Below are positions 12,320-22,179 of a stretch of DNA of 64,000 nucleotides, one piece after another. The position numbers and the translations under genes were made by a program. The notes below the pieces were generated by a model, which saw only the letters and a program-made list of their open reading frames with translations, had not been told where the DNA came from and made no database searches. This stretch comes from Pachyseris speciosa. Its lineage: Eukaryota; Cnidaria; Anthozoa; Scleractinia; Pachyseridae. The DNA lies in NCBI GenBank assembly GCA_016490735.1, contig JAEMWC010001359.1:92501-156500 (forward strand), given 5' to 3'. Position 1 is the first letter of the stretch. Each line of letters begins with the position of its first letter.

Positions 12320-12472
12320 CTTGGAACAAGAACTCCATTCCCTTTCCATTAAAGCCTTCAGCTTGTTCTCATTCCTAATGTTCAGTATATAAGCTACAAA
12401 CGTGTACTCCAAGATGGATCCAAACACAAAGATAAGACATAATAGTAGGTACCAGTCTATCGCTTTCACGTA
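12320..12472 (-). pseudogene. Receptor exon remainder: TM3 and start of intracellular loop
   Basis: Beyond the retrozyme the same exon resumes with a duplicated YVKAI codon stretch, then DWYLLLCLIFVFGSILEYTF (TM3) and AYILNIRNENKLKALM, ending at donor GTGAGA. The duplicated bases are the 15-bp target-site duplication tatcgctttcacgta. Confidence 0.9.
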
Positions 12473-12579
12473 TGGGATACTTCACAAATTAATGTGATCA
12501 AGTAAGCTGAAGCCACTCAAAAGGCACTAAGGCCACAAGGTAGCGGGCATTACCCTTTAAAACTACCAAAGTAAAGATT

Positions 12580-12660
12580 GAGCCCAAGCATTAGCAGCCA
12601 TGGATAGCTGTTTCGGCCTTGCTGGGCCTCATCAGCATGGCATAGCTAATGCTCAGGCTC
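12580..12660 (-). ncRNA. Hammerhead ribozyme (retrozyme 1, unit 1), degenerate
   Basis: The core CTGATGA, stem II GGCC/GGCC and GAAAC are present. The cleavage triplet reads ATC in place of GTC, with loss of the C-G pair in the short stem III. Probably weakened or inactive. Confidence 0.7.
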
Positions 12661-12833
12661 AAGTACCCACATGTCAATAAAACACGCAATGAAAACGTAA
12701 AGCTTGTGGGATGTGGCTGGAGTGAATGGGTTACTTCACAAATTAATGTCATCAAGTAAGCTGAAGCCACTCAAAAGGCACTAAGGCCACAAGGTAGCGG
12801 GCATAACCCCTTAAATCTACCAAAGTAAAGATT

Positions 12834-12914
12834 GAGCCCAAGCATTAGCAGCCATGGACAGCTGTTTCGGCCTTGTTAGGCCTCATCAGCATGGCATAGC
12901 TAATGCTCAGGCTC
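12834..12914 (-). ncRNA. Hammerhead ribozyme (retrozyme 1, unit 2)
   Basis: On the - strand: CTGATGA, stem II GGCC-TAACAA-GGCC, GAAA, palindromic stem III CAGCTG, then GTC cleavage site. Stem I pairs GCCATG with CATGGC and extends through AGCATTAGC with GCTAATGCT. All catalytic-core bases are intact. The self-complementary, loop-free stem III favours cleavage as a dimer. Confidence 0.88.
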
Positions 12915-13199
12915 AAGTACCCACATATCAATAAAACAACCAATGAAAACGTAAAGCTTGTGGGATGTGGCTGGAGTGAATGGGTTACTTCACAAATTAA
13001 TGTGATCAAGTAAGCTGAAGCCACTCAAAAGGCACTAAGGCCACAAGGTAGCGGGCATTACCCCTTAAATCTAGATTTAAGGGGTAATGCCCGCTACCTT
13101 GTGGCCTTAGTGCTTTTTGAGTGGCTTCAGCTTACTTGATCACATTAATTTGTGAAGTATCCTTGTCACTCCAGCCACATCCCACAAGCTTTACGTTTT

Positions 13200-13431
13200 T
13201 ATCGCTTTCACGTAGCTCACTTTGGGCAGGGAAGCGCGCGCACTGGAAATGAGTGTCGTCATGGTAAGCACGGTTGTTATTCCCAGAGCAACGCGCGCAG
13301 GCGCAGTATCAGGGTTAATCCAGAATGATATCCAGCTGATCATGACGATAATGGTGGATGGCACATGTCAATCAAAAAGTATCCAATCCGGCGCCTCATC
13401 TTAAAAGTAGCTTTTAAGGAGGAGTGATTAC
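13200..13431 (-). pseudogene. Receptor exon: TM1-TM2, frameshifted and split
   Basis: The acceptor TGCTGTAG is followed by [14 protein letters not shown], then the frame shifts: only two bases stand where two codons are expected before the PSTIIVMIS of TM1, implying a net 4-base loss. The other frame then continues through [18 protein letters not shown] and [20 protein letters not shown] to SYVKAI. The exon is interrupted at its 3' side by the retrozyme at 12473-13199. Confidence 0.88.
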
Positions 13432-13811
13432 CTACAGCAGCAAGAATTTGAAATGTCTCTGAGAAAAATCTAACATCCTCCTTTTTTTCTTTATTCTACG
13501 GAACCTACTCATCTTTGTTCCTTCTTACGTGGCTGGTTTTCGAAACTGAGTGATCTGCTTACATAACTGCAGCTGGTAAAAGGTTTAGGGTTACTCTAGG
13601 CCCCATGTAAACTATGAGAGAGTAAACTTACCCCATTAGCCGGCTTATAGACTGTTGGCTCAGTTATTTAAGCCCCCCCCCACTCCCAGGCTAAAATTTT
13701 ACGGTAAAAAGTAAGTGAAAAAAAGATGAGGATCAACTTCAGAGAGAAATTGGACCAACATGACAGTCATGGATGCTAAAATGAAGAAAATGCATGAAAG
13801 AGTATAATTAC

Positions 13812-13958
13812 CTATATTGTATTTGTTTGTCATTGATTCCTTCTCCACACCAGCCAACTCAAACTGAGGAAGCTCGACATCCTTGTTGACAAAAATGGCT
13901 GATGTGTTGTCAGCTCTGGAATTCCATGAATACGATACGTCTGTTGTTTGGTAGCCAT
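13812..13958 (-). pseudogene. Receptor exon: loops F and C
   Basis: Acceptor CCTTAG and donor GTAATT bound 147 bp encoding DGYQTTDVSYSWNSRADN, then FVNKDVELPQFELAG and NKYNIG. The E(S/D)xxY...Y.W and ELPQFxL motifs are typical of this position. Reading frame is intact. Confidence 0.88.
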
Positions 13959-14610
13959 CTAAGGGGACGAACGAAATAGTAACATTTTTGTATCTTTCTT
14001 GGCAATTGTTATGTCCAAAACATGTACAGAAGGTACAAGTAGCTCTTTGGAAGCCACTGTACCTCTAAAAGCCTTTCTGGGCGTGAGTTAGTTACAAAGT
14101 ACTTACATCGGGCGTGAGCAACCAGACAAAATAACTGCAATGTAGTTTCACCAGATATAAACTGACTTTTTCACCTAAACTCAATATGCACCCATTGATA
14201 AAAACGCTATATTTATAAGGCATTTGAAAATTCGTTAACAATTCATAAGAGTTATGACCAATCTACGGGTAGTGTTTGAGTGACATTTATACCTCTCTAA
14301 GCCCCAATACAAATCAACTGCTGCATTCACTTTCATAAACGGTGTCCTGTTCAACTAATTCTAGAATGCACTAACGTTGATACAGATCTCTACTGATTTT
14401 CAAAGGAAAAAGCATGTTAAGCATAGCAAACACAATCTATTCATTCATTTCACAAGTAAAATAAAATATTCGCGTCCAGACATTCATGGGCTTTAAATGC
14501 CCATTAAGGTCTCCCGCTCATATCTTATCTATTATCTAAAACATTTGACACAGGAACATAGTTTTTACTAAATATGCATTCTTAACAAACTAGACATCTC
14601 CGTGGAAAAT

Positions 14611-14970
14611 GGCCGTTTTTGTACTAGAGACGCATAATCCGTCTGGCACGAACTTGGGCAAACATTTGTGGTGCGTCTGTTTAGTTCGACTAGTATAAAG
14701 ACAGGCACAAGACGTATTATGCGTCTAGACGAACTATCCGCCGTACGTCTTGAAAGACGCACTAAATAGTTCGTCTGGACGCATAATGCGTCTTTTGCCC
14801 GTCTTTATACTAAGTCTAACTAAACAGACGCACTACAAACTGTTGTCCAAGTTCGTCGGAGACGGATTATGCGTCTCATATGGTTCGTCCCGTCATTATG
14901 CTAGTCGAATAAAATGGCAGACGCATAATTCGTCTGGACGGATAATGCGTCTCTAGTATAAAAAGGGCCA
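14611..14970. mobile_element. MITE with GACGCATAATCCGTC motifs
   Basis: The ends are inverted copies (TGGCCGTTTTTGTACTAGAG and CTCTAGTATAAAAAGGGCCA). Inside, GACGCATAATNCGTC repeats occur on both strands. It lies in the receptor intron between the loop-F/C and Cys-loop sides of the locus. Confidence 0.7.
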
Positions 14971-15026
14971 ATGTTTGAAAAAGAACTCAAACCAAAATAA
15001 AAAACGAAAACAGCTTTTTAACTTAC

Positions 15027-15109
15027 CACTCTCCAAAGCCAGCATGCACATTTGGGTGTCATGAGGAAATCGACGCAAATCCAGCGTACAAGACGTCGTT
15101 ATAGTGAGT
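15027..15109 (-). pseudogene. Receptor exon: Cys-loop (83 bp)
   Basis: The acceptor TTTCAG and donor GTAAGT bound an 83-bp exon encoding LTITTSCTLDLRRFPHDTQM, then CMLALES. The two cysteines are 13 residues apart with the FP(H)D motif between, the defining Cys-loop. Exon size and phases match the conserved GABA-A/GlyR exon exactly. Confidence 0.92.
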
Positions 15110-15379
15110 CTGAAACAAAATAATTGGCTATGATCGTTTCATGCTAATTTGATGTCAAGGGGCAAATTATTATTGCACAACTAAGAACATACAAATATCT
15201 TTTTTAGAAACAAGTTGTGATATCCGTTAATTTTATTTTTTTCTTCCCGGCTTTTAGTCGGAGAATCCTTCGAGTGGACTGCTAGAAAAGCTTCCACCAT
15301 AGGATTTCGACTAGACCACGACTGAAAGACATATATGAAGCAAACTGAGAAAGGGCCAAGGAAACAGAAGACTAGACAA

Positions 15380-15580
15380 TGGGCCCTTTGCAGGATGTCA
15401 ATCACGTGGTACAAAAACGCCATGCTGGAACGCAAATAACCCACTGAGACTAGACAAACAAACTTAAGAGCTTACATCATTTAAAAAGGTAATTTTCTTC
15501 GTTCGTCTAGTCCCAGTGGGTTGCTTGCGTCCCAGCATGGCGTTTTTGTACCATGTGACTAACATCCTGCAAAGGGCCCA
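15380..15580. repeat. Inverted repeat
   Basis: Arms of about 75 bp (from GGGCCCTTTGCAGGATGT to its inverse ACATCCTGCAAAGGGCCC) surround a loop of about 50 bp. It looks like a fold-back MITE in the receptor intron. Confidence 0.65.
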
Positions 15581-15629
15581 ATCGCCTAAAAGGTGAATGC
15601 GTGCGCACTTTGAGGTGATCGGACCTCAT

Positions 15630-15856
15630 CTCACACTGTAGAATATGCTTCCATTTGGCCGAATCTGAAGAAGATAGTTCTCAGTGGTCACATCATGAAA
15701 GTATGCTTTCTTCGTACTCAGAAAATACGTGCTCGGGATCCAGATCTGTTTGTTTATGTTATTGCTGAAGGTCAGGACTGGGTCTTTGGTCAGATGAGCA
15801 AAGGCCAGCCGCTCATCTCTCCAATATTGCCGTAGATAAATGTCAATGGTAAAATC
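15630..15856 (-). pseudogene. Receptor exon: ligand-binding loops D, A and E
   Basis: The acceptor TTTTCAG is followed by 227 bp encoding DFTIDIYLRQYWRDERLAF, then IWIPSTYFLSTKKAYFHDV and LLQIRPNGSIFYSVR. Both the aromatic/WxxxxL region and the WxPDTYF-like motif are visible. The family's phase-2 donor would fall after GTGAG, but the next two bases are AT, not GT. Confidence 0.9.
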
Positions 15857-15895
15857 CTGAAAATACCAAAAACGAAAGTCAGTGATAATTGGTGT

Positions 15896-16073
15896 ATTCG
15901 CCACTTCCACATCTCCTATAAAACACTTTGTTTGCCACTCAAAATTTTGCATAAGCATTGTCTCCAATTTCTCTCGGGACGATTGTAAGTCCGAAGAGCA
16001 ATGGAAAACAATGCTTATGCAAAATTTTGGGGGACAAACAAAGAGTATTATGGGAGATGTGCAAGTGGCGAAT
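15896..16073. mobile_element. Hairpin MITE (family also at 55813)
   Basis: Ends ATTCGCCACTTCCACATCTC and GAGATGTGCAAGTGGCGAAT are inverse copies, and the interior also pairs (GCATAAGCATTGT with ACAATGCTTATGC). A second copy lies at 55813-55969. Confidence 0.75.
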
Positions 16074-16104
16074 CAAAAGGTTGTCTCACATGAGTGATTT
16101 TTAA

Positions 16105-17398
16105 CACAGTAATCAGTGTTAAAAAGGGGGGATTAGATAGGCCTGCGCGACTCCCACTCGCGTGTTTTTAGCCTTGAAGCTATAATTTTGCTCTAACGAG
16201 TATGTCTTTCAGGGAACGCCCTCTCTTGTAGGATATAAGTGGCGGTTCCTTAAATATTTCTCTGAGCGTCGCTTGTTTCTCAATAAAATACCATTTGCTC
16301 ATGAGGATTTCTTTTGAGTTTGGCACTGATGGGTGATATTCCGTTACAAACGGCAAGATTCGTTTGTTTTCTTTCTCTTTTTGTCGGAGTGCTTGTTTCC
16401 TGTTTTGAAACTTTACTTCTGAGAGGTTTCTTTGGATGAAGGCTTTAGGGTAACCTCTATCAACAAGGTGTGTTTTGAAATTTTCTAGTTTTTCTTCAAT
16501 ATTGTTTTAGAAGAGTTTGTCCTCAGAAGTCTTACAGCCTCTCCTTTCAAAATTCCCCTCCTAACACCGGGTGGGTGACAAGATGAGAAATGTGTATATT
16601 GAAATGTCTCAGTAGGCTTGAAATGGGTTCGCACATCAAGAACTGATGTTGTTTCGAATCTTGCACCTTTGTATATGGTGGTGTCCAAGAAAGTTATTTC
16701 AGTTTCTGAAACTTCAGCCGTGAATTTAATTGTAGGGTGGTGTTTGTTTGCTTTCTCAATGAACTGTGTTATATCTCCTCTGTTTGTGTTCCAGAGGGAG
16801 AAAATGTCGTCTATGTAGCGTTTCCAAACGAGCGGTTTAATCACGCTTTGGCTTATAATTTCTGTTTCGACTTTTGCCATGAAGATATTGGCGAAGGCAA
16901 CAGCCATTTTCGTCCCCATAGCAGTTCCATTTGTTTGGAGATAATCTCGTCCATTAAATTGGAACGAATTTTCTTGCAAAATAAGCCTTAGCGCTTCTTG
17001 AAGCTGTTGAGTAGGAGTAGGAAGTTTGTTTTTTATGGAATGCATCGTATGCTGCGCATATTGTTCGGATTCCTTCCTCCTGTGGTATATTTGTATATAA
17101 GCTCGTTACGTCCATTGAAACAAGAATAGTCCCCTTTGGGACTTTCGTTCTCTCTATGAAGTTGATAAAATCAGTGGTGTCTTTCAGATATGACTTCTGC
17201 TGTTTTGCTATAGGCTGCAGAAGTCTGTGAACAAATGTTGATAGAATTATTTAAGGAACCACCACTTATATCCTACAAGAGAGGGCGTTCCCTGAAAGAC
17301 ATACTCGTTAGAGCAAAAATATAGCTTCAAGGCTAAAAACAAGCGAGTGGGAGTCGCGCAGTCCTATCTAACCCCCCCCCCCCCCCCTTTTTTAACAC
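16105..17398 (-). mobile_element. Penelope-like element, RT part, with inverted 3' end copy
   Basis: On the - strand, 17045-16485 encodes PLE reverse transcriptase: NGTAMGTKMAVAFANIFMAK, WKRYIDDIF (the YIDD active site) and ITFLDTTIYKGARF. Its 3' tail runs to about 16105. At 17246 the sequence switches orientation: 17246-17398 is the terminal ~150 bp (TATTTAAGGAACCACCACTT to TTTTTTAACACTGAT) in + orientation. The element therefore has inverted copies of its own end. Frameshifts mark it inactive. It lies in the receptor intron. Confidence 0.85.
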
Positions 17399-18154
17399 TG
17401 ATTATGCTGATCAGATAGGCCCCGTCCCACGCAGTGAAAACATTCATTGCGGTTTACCACACCAGCAAAACATATACTGGGCACATTGAGCAAAACACAG
17501 AAGTAAACACAAGTTTTCGAGATCAAAACAATCGAAGAAATGCTCTCCAGTCGGCAGTAGGCTGCAAAACAACATCAAAAGCCTACAGAATCGACTCACT
17601 TGAGTTCATATGCCAGTAAATGTTCAAATTCTTACGATTTAGCCACTACAGATAGTACAACATAGAGCAAAACATGTAAGGATCGAAATCGCAGCCACGT
17701 GATTGGCCAACTAGAGGACCAATCAAAATGCGAGATTTTCGATCCTCCCGACGAGTATAAAATCTTGGAAAAGAGCGCGACTTTTGAAATGATACCGAGA
17801 ACTCATCTCTATCATTTCTCAAAAATCGGCAACTGACGAGATCCACAAGATTAGGATCGAAACCGCGGTCTTGCCTGACCATCAAACAACGAAAATGTCG
17901 AAAAACTTACAAACGTCAGCAGGGCTATTAGCCACCCCTGGCACAAGCAAAGAAAATACCTCTGAAACAGAGGAAGAAAATATGGAACTTTCACAACCTG
18001 AAGGCGATGAAAACGAGTTTCTTAAAGACACGGATGAAGAATATGAAAGCAGCCAAAGGCCACCTGAAAAGCAGCAGTAACACGAGATCAAGGAGGAGCC
18101 AAAGCACGAACAGCAGAACAGAATTATCGAAAACGCCGTTACAGCCAAACAATA

Positions 18155-18182
18155 GGGAGCTTTAGCAACGACGACGGCGATA

Positions 18183-18213
<31 letters not shown>

Positions 18214-18516
18214 CTCGTTTTTGTAACGCTTTCGCTATTCAATTTGTTTAACTTGGAAAGGACTGGCGAACTATTCAGGGACTAAATTGTTATGAACCCC
18301 ATTAAAGCAAGGAAAAAGAAATAAAACTTTACAGTCACACGCTCCCGTTCTCGCCAAAACCTAAAATTTGGTCATTTCACGTTGTTGTTTTGCAGAGGAC
18401 GGGAAAGAAATGTACCAAAATGTAAAACGCACGTGCAGAGCCATTGTTTTTGCTCATTAAGCCCCTTTTTTTGTGGCGTTCTCGTTGCCGTTGTCGTCGT
18501 CGTTGCTAAAGCTCCC
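18155..18516. mobile_element. TA-flanked MITE inside the PLE
   Basis: Terminal inverted repeats GGGAGCTTTAGCAACGACGA and TCGTCGTTGCTAAAGCTCCC are flanked by TA on both sides (18153-18154 and 18517-18518), the target duplication of Tc1/mariner-type transposons. It splits the PLE N-terminal region. A diverged copy with the same interior (TGGCTCTGCACGTGCGTTTT) is at 36989-37320. Confidence 0.82.
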
Positions 18517-19198
18517 TAATGTCAGCAGAAGAGAAAATTAACAACTCCGAGAAGGCAATAAAGGCGCTAAAAAGACACGGAGAGAGGAACGTGCCCAGAA
18601 TCTTTAAAGTACACAGCAAAAGCTCGAATAAGAGTGAACACTGAATTCAAAACTGACATTAAACGCATCCGCAAAAGTGCGGAGCAAGAGTTCCTAAAGG
18701 TTCTAACTCGTTTTCATTATAGTGAAACCGATCGGTTGAGATCGGAAATCAAACGCGGAAAACGATCGAAAGTTTCTAACGAAACCGCAAACACTGATGT
18801 ACCTACATTTTCAAAAACCAAGAAAGGAAAACACTCGGTGCCTAGAGAAAACACTGTATCGCTCACCAATATATACAAGATAGCAGAAAACCTAGAATAG
18901 AAAATGGCCGAGTTCAGCGATCTAATATCAACTGTAAAAGGTAAGGATAATAAACAATTGAAACAGTACAATTGCCTGTTCACTGAGTCATTAGATAATG
19001 ACAGGGCCAAACGGAAACCTTTAACCAAACAACTGTCGAACAGAAAGCGGAAAGACCGCAAACAAATCAAAAACAAAAGAAATATAAACGCGAGGCTTGA
19101 AAAAAACAAAAACCACATAAAAAAACCTCTCTAATAAAGATCTCACCAATGACCAGATTAACCTTCTGGCGAAAGGGCTGAAATTTATTCCCACACCC

Positions 19199-20317
19199 GT
19201 GACTAACGAGGAGCAAATACAACGGCAACTCTTGCGTGACTTTGATAGCTTCGCAAGAAGAATGAGACTACGATACATTTTTCACGGGCAGGAAAAAGAA
19301 CCACATCCATTCCACGTTAAATCCACATGGAAACCACCGATACAACCATCAATCGGCTTAGAGAGCTATGTAGAAGAGGTTAAGGTTAAATTAGTGGAAA
19401 CCAAACTCACAAAACCAAAAAATAATCTGCCACCAGCCGAACAGAGGGCACTTAAGGCATTAAAGCAAGACAACGAAATCAACCTTAAAAAAGCAGATAA
19501 AGGGACGACCACTGTTGTGTTCAACACACAAGACAAAATCAAAGAGGGTCAAATTCAACTAGATAACACTGAACACTACGGGTCACTTGAAAAACCAACG
19601 GTAGATGAGACAAGCCGCAAAGTCCGACAACTAGTTAATGAACTCTACCACAAAAACCACATAGACGAAACAACTAAAAAATGGTTTTGTGAAGCACCAA
19701 ACCCGCCTCGAATTCCGGTTTTCTACACCCTGACAAAAATTCACAAACCGATACCAGTCGGGAGACCAATAATATCAGGGTGCGATGGCCCTACAGAGAA
19801 ACTATCAACATTTGTTGACAGACGTCTTCAGCCTATAGCAAAACAGCAGAAGTCATATCTGAAAGACACCACTGATTTTATCAACTTCATAGAGAGAACG
19901 AAAGTCCCAAAGGGGACTATCCTTGTTTCAATGGACGTAACGAGCTTATATACAAATATACCACAGGAGGAAGGAACCCGAACAATATGCGCAGCATGTG
20001 ATGCATTCCATAAAAACAAACCTCCTATTCCTACTCAACAGCTTCAAGAAGCGCTAAGGCTTATTTTGCAAGAAAATTCGTTCCAATTTAATGGACGAGA
20101 CTATCTCCAAACAAATGGAACTGCTATGGGGACGAAAATGGCTGTTGCCTTCGCCAATATCTTCATGGCAAAAGTCGAAACAGAAATTATAAGCCAAAGC
20201 GTGATTAAACCGCTCGTTTGGAAACGCTACATAGACGACATTTTCTCCCTCTGGAACACAAACAGAGGAGATATAACACAGTTCATTGAGACAAACTCTG
20301 AGGACAAACTCTTCTAA
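19199..20317 (+). pseudogene. PLE reverse transcriptase frame
   Basis: The longest open frame of the + strand PLE copy. Motifs in order: KALKQDNEINLKKADKGTT near residues 88-106, LTKIHKPIPVGRPIISGCDG near 178-197, MDVTSLYTNIP near 242-252, GTAMGTKMAVAFANIF near 306-321 and YIDDIFSLW near 343-351. These are the PLE RT1-RT5 blocks, including the catalytic Asp pair. The end of the RT fold, past the ITQFIE segment, is lost by a frame change or deletion. Confidence 0.88.
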
Positions 20318-20717
20318 AACAATATTTGAAGAGAAACAAGAAAATTTCAAAACACACCTTGTTGATAGAGGTTACCCTAAAGCCTTCATGCAAAGAAACC
20401 TCTCAGAAGTAAAGTTTCAAAACAGGAAACAAGCACTCCGACAAAAAGAGAAAGAAAACAAACGAATCTTGCCGTTTGTAACGGAATATCACCCATCAGT
20501 GCCAAACTCAAAAGAAATCCTCATGAGCAAATGGCATTTTATTGAGAAACAACCGACGCTCAGAGAAATATTTAAGGAACCGCCACTTATATCCTACAAG
20601 AGAGTGCGTTCCCTGAAAGGCATACTCGTTAGAGCAAAAATATAGCTTCAAGGCTAAAAACACGCGAGTGGGAGTCGCGCAGGCCTATCTAATCCCCCTT
20701 TTTTAACACTGACGAAT

Positions 20718-21628
20718 CTTTAAGCTGGAAATATCACATATCTTTTGTCTGTTCCCGTATATCTCGAAACACTGGAATAATATCGAAATTGAGGCACAAC
20801 CTCTCAGTTAAACAACTTACACAAATTTATTATAATTTAATCTATCCTTATATTTCTTATGGCATATTAGCTTGGGGAAGTGTATATAAAACACATATTA
20901 GTAAAATTCAAGTGAAACAAAACAATGGATTGTAAGATAAATATTTTTTTGCCACAGCATTTGGCAGTGAAACAGAGAACGCTAAACCTTTACTGAATTT
21001 AATAGGCCTCTTAACAGTTAATAATATCTATCGTCTACAACTCTCAAAATTCGTGCATTCATGGCATAAAGGCTGCCTGCCTGAACTTTTCGACAACATG
21101 TTTCAATATTCTAGTAATACACACCACTACAACACGAGATATAAAGCTAAGAAAAATCTTTATAAGCCGAGTGTACGAACTAACGTAGGTAAACAATCAA
21201 TCTCTTTTATGGCTACGGACATTTGGAAAAACATTCCAACTCATTTAAAAAAACTCAAGTGTGTTCACATTTCCAAAGAAAATTAAACGTTATCTACTCT
21301 CTGAACAACAAATAAAATAAAGTTTCGTTTTATTGATAAAGCAACATACTTCATGTAAATAAGTTCACCCTTCCTTGCATTTCTTTTTATTTTATTTTAT
21401 TTTATTTTATTTTACCTGCCACTTAGAACCTAAATTGTTCAGGGAGCTAACAAGAAAACCTACTGGTTTATTTAGCTTCCTAACTTGTCCATTGTTTTTA
21501 TTTAGTTTAGATTAACATATTTTGTAAATTTTGTAGATTGTAATAAAAAAAAAGTATACATTGACAAAAGCAAATAAAGATAATAATTATTATTATTATT
21601 ACTATTATTATTATTATTATTATTATCT
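20718..21628 (+). mobile_element. 5'-truncated LINE 3' end
   Basis: Reading on + gives the C-terminal region of a non-LTR reverse transcriptase: LTQIYYNLIYPYISYGILAW, then SGSETENAKPLL-like thumb sequence and HHYNTRYKAKKNLYKPSVR, IWKNIPTHLKKL and a stop at about 21286. It is followed by a 3' UTR and (ATT)n tail. Two short frame breaks show decay. The tail abuts receptor exon 3 directly. Confidence 0.75.
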
Positions 21629-21631
21629 TAA

Positions 21632-21690
21632 TATCTTCACTTCTTCCATCGCCCAAATATTAGCCACATACATGTCAACACGTACTTCGG
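21632..21690 (-). pseudogene. Receptor exon: first beta strands, donor lost
   Basis: The acceptor CTCCAG joins in frame with the preceding exon. The exon encodes AEVRVDMYVANIWAMEEVKI, the usual vxVxMYVxxIxxxxEV strand. Directly after the last homologous codon the sequence becomes the ATT-rich tail of the LINE fragment at 20718-21628, so no GT donor remains. This exon therefore cannot splice normally. Confidence 0.75.
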
Positions 21691-21707
21691 CTGGAGAACC
21701 TGGAGAA

Positions 21708-21768
21708 TCAATCAATCAATCAATCAACTAATCAATCAATCAATCAATCTGTCTATCAATCATAAAAA
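21708..21768. repeat. (CAAT)n microsatellite
   Basis: About 14 imperfect CAAT units. Confidence 0.8.
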
Positions 21769-22077
21769 GTCATTGATACTGAATTTGCGGGGCGACGTTC
21801 CTACAACATTTGAAAGAACTCGAAACTACACTGCACAGCTACTAATAGATTGAAGACAAATAAAAACTCATGACGTTAAACCTGAAAGAGCACAGTGCGA
21901 CTGCGCCAATGACACCTTTCATTATTGTTAGCACTCCCACTCGTTATTATTTCATATAAGTGAAATGTCATTTGTTATTCGAACGTGAAACTGATCTCAG
22001 GAACAACAAATGCTTTTTGCTTAGACAAATGAGGTGGCAGCACCATTGCCGCTGGAAAATGGAAAATGTCTACCCAC

Positions 22078-22175
22078 CTTCTACACCAGGTCTGATTCTT
22101 CTATCGTAGTCTTTTAAAAGCGTTTCTACTATCCAGGTAGAGTTTTCGTAAGCACCGGATCGCAATCCACCTGAT
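22078..22175 (-). pseudogene. Receptor exon: N-terminal helix
   Basis: Acceptor AACAG precedes ATCAGG and donor GTGGGT follows. It encodes the N-terminal helix region (WIVETLLKDYDRRIRPGVE), which matches the LLDGYDxRxRPG region of GABA-A/glycine receptors. The exon is 98 bp and ends in phase 1, as in that family. Confidence 0.8.
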
Positions 22176-22179
22176 CTGT

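Larger units (their letters stand above)
12473..13199 (-). mobile_element. Retrozyme (hammerhead retroelement) with inverted end
   Basis: A non-coding insertion built of tandem units of 254 bp (starts near 12477, 12731 and 12985) followed by an inverted partial unit, joined at the palindrome CCCCTTAAATCTAGATTTAAG near 13072. The units carry type I hammerhead ribozymes on the - strand. It is flanked by the 15-bp duplication tatcgctttcacgta (12458-12472 and 13200-13214). Size, tandem organisation, hammerheads and duplication length match metazoan retrozymes, which depend on other elements' enzymes and circulate as circular RNA. The inverted terminal piece suggests twin priming. Confidence 0.85.
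17690..20712 (+). mobile_element. Penelope-like element, degenerate longer copy
   Basis: This copy spans an N-terminal acidic region (about 17886-18150, starting MSKNLQTSAGLLATPGTS), a lysine-rich middle (18634-19134) and the reverse transcriptase (19140-20320). The RT has KADKGTTTVVF, FYTLTKIHKP, VSMDVTSLYTNIPQ, the GTAMGTKMA motif and RYIDDIF. A frame change near 20316 is followed by the linker to KEPPLISYKRVRSLKGIL. No GIY-YIG domain follows before the shared 3' end (TTTTTTAACACTGA). Several stop codons and frame changes and a MITE at 18155 make it non-functional. It lies in the receptor locus in the opposite orientation. Confidence 0.85.
11467..22175 (-). pseudogene. Glycine/GABA-A-type Cys-loop receptor pseudogene
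   Basis: Eight exon pieces on the - strand reconstruct most of a pentameric ligand-gated chloride-channel-type subunit: N-terminal helix (RRIRPGVEG), beta strands, loop D/A region (TIDIYLRQYWRDERLAF, IWIPSTYF), Cys-loop (CTLDLRRFPHDTQMC), TM1-TM2 ([18 protein letters not shown]), TM3 (DWYLLLCLIFVFG) and TM4 (LTFFAFNCIYWLV). Exon sizes and phases follow the conserved vertebrate GABA-A pattern, including the 83-bp Cys-loop exon. The PAR motif before TM2 is typical of anion channels. The locus is broken: exon 3 loses its donor at a LINE tail, exon 4 has AT instead of GT at its donor, TM1 has a frameshift, and a retrozyme splits the TM2-TM3 exon. The signal-peptide exon was not found. The introns are filled by PLEs and MITEs. 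Confidence 0.85.
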
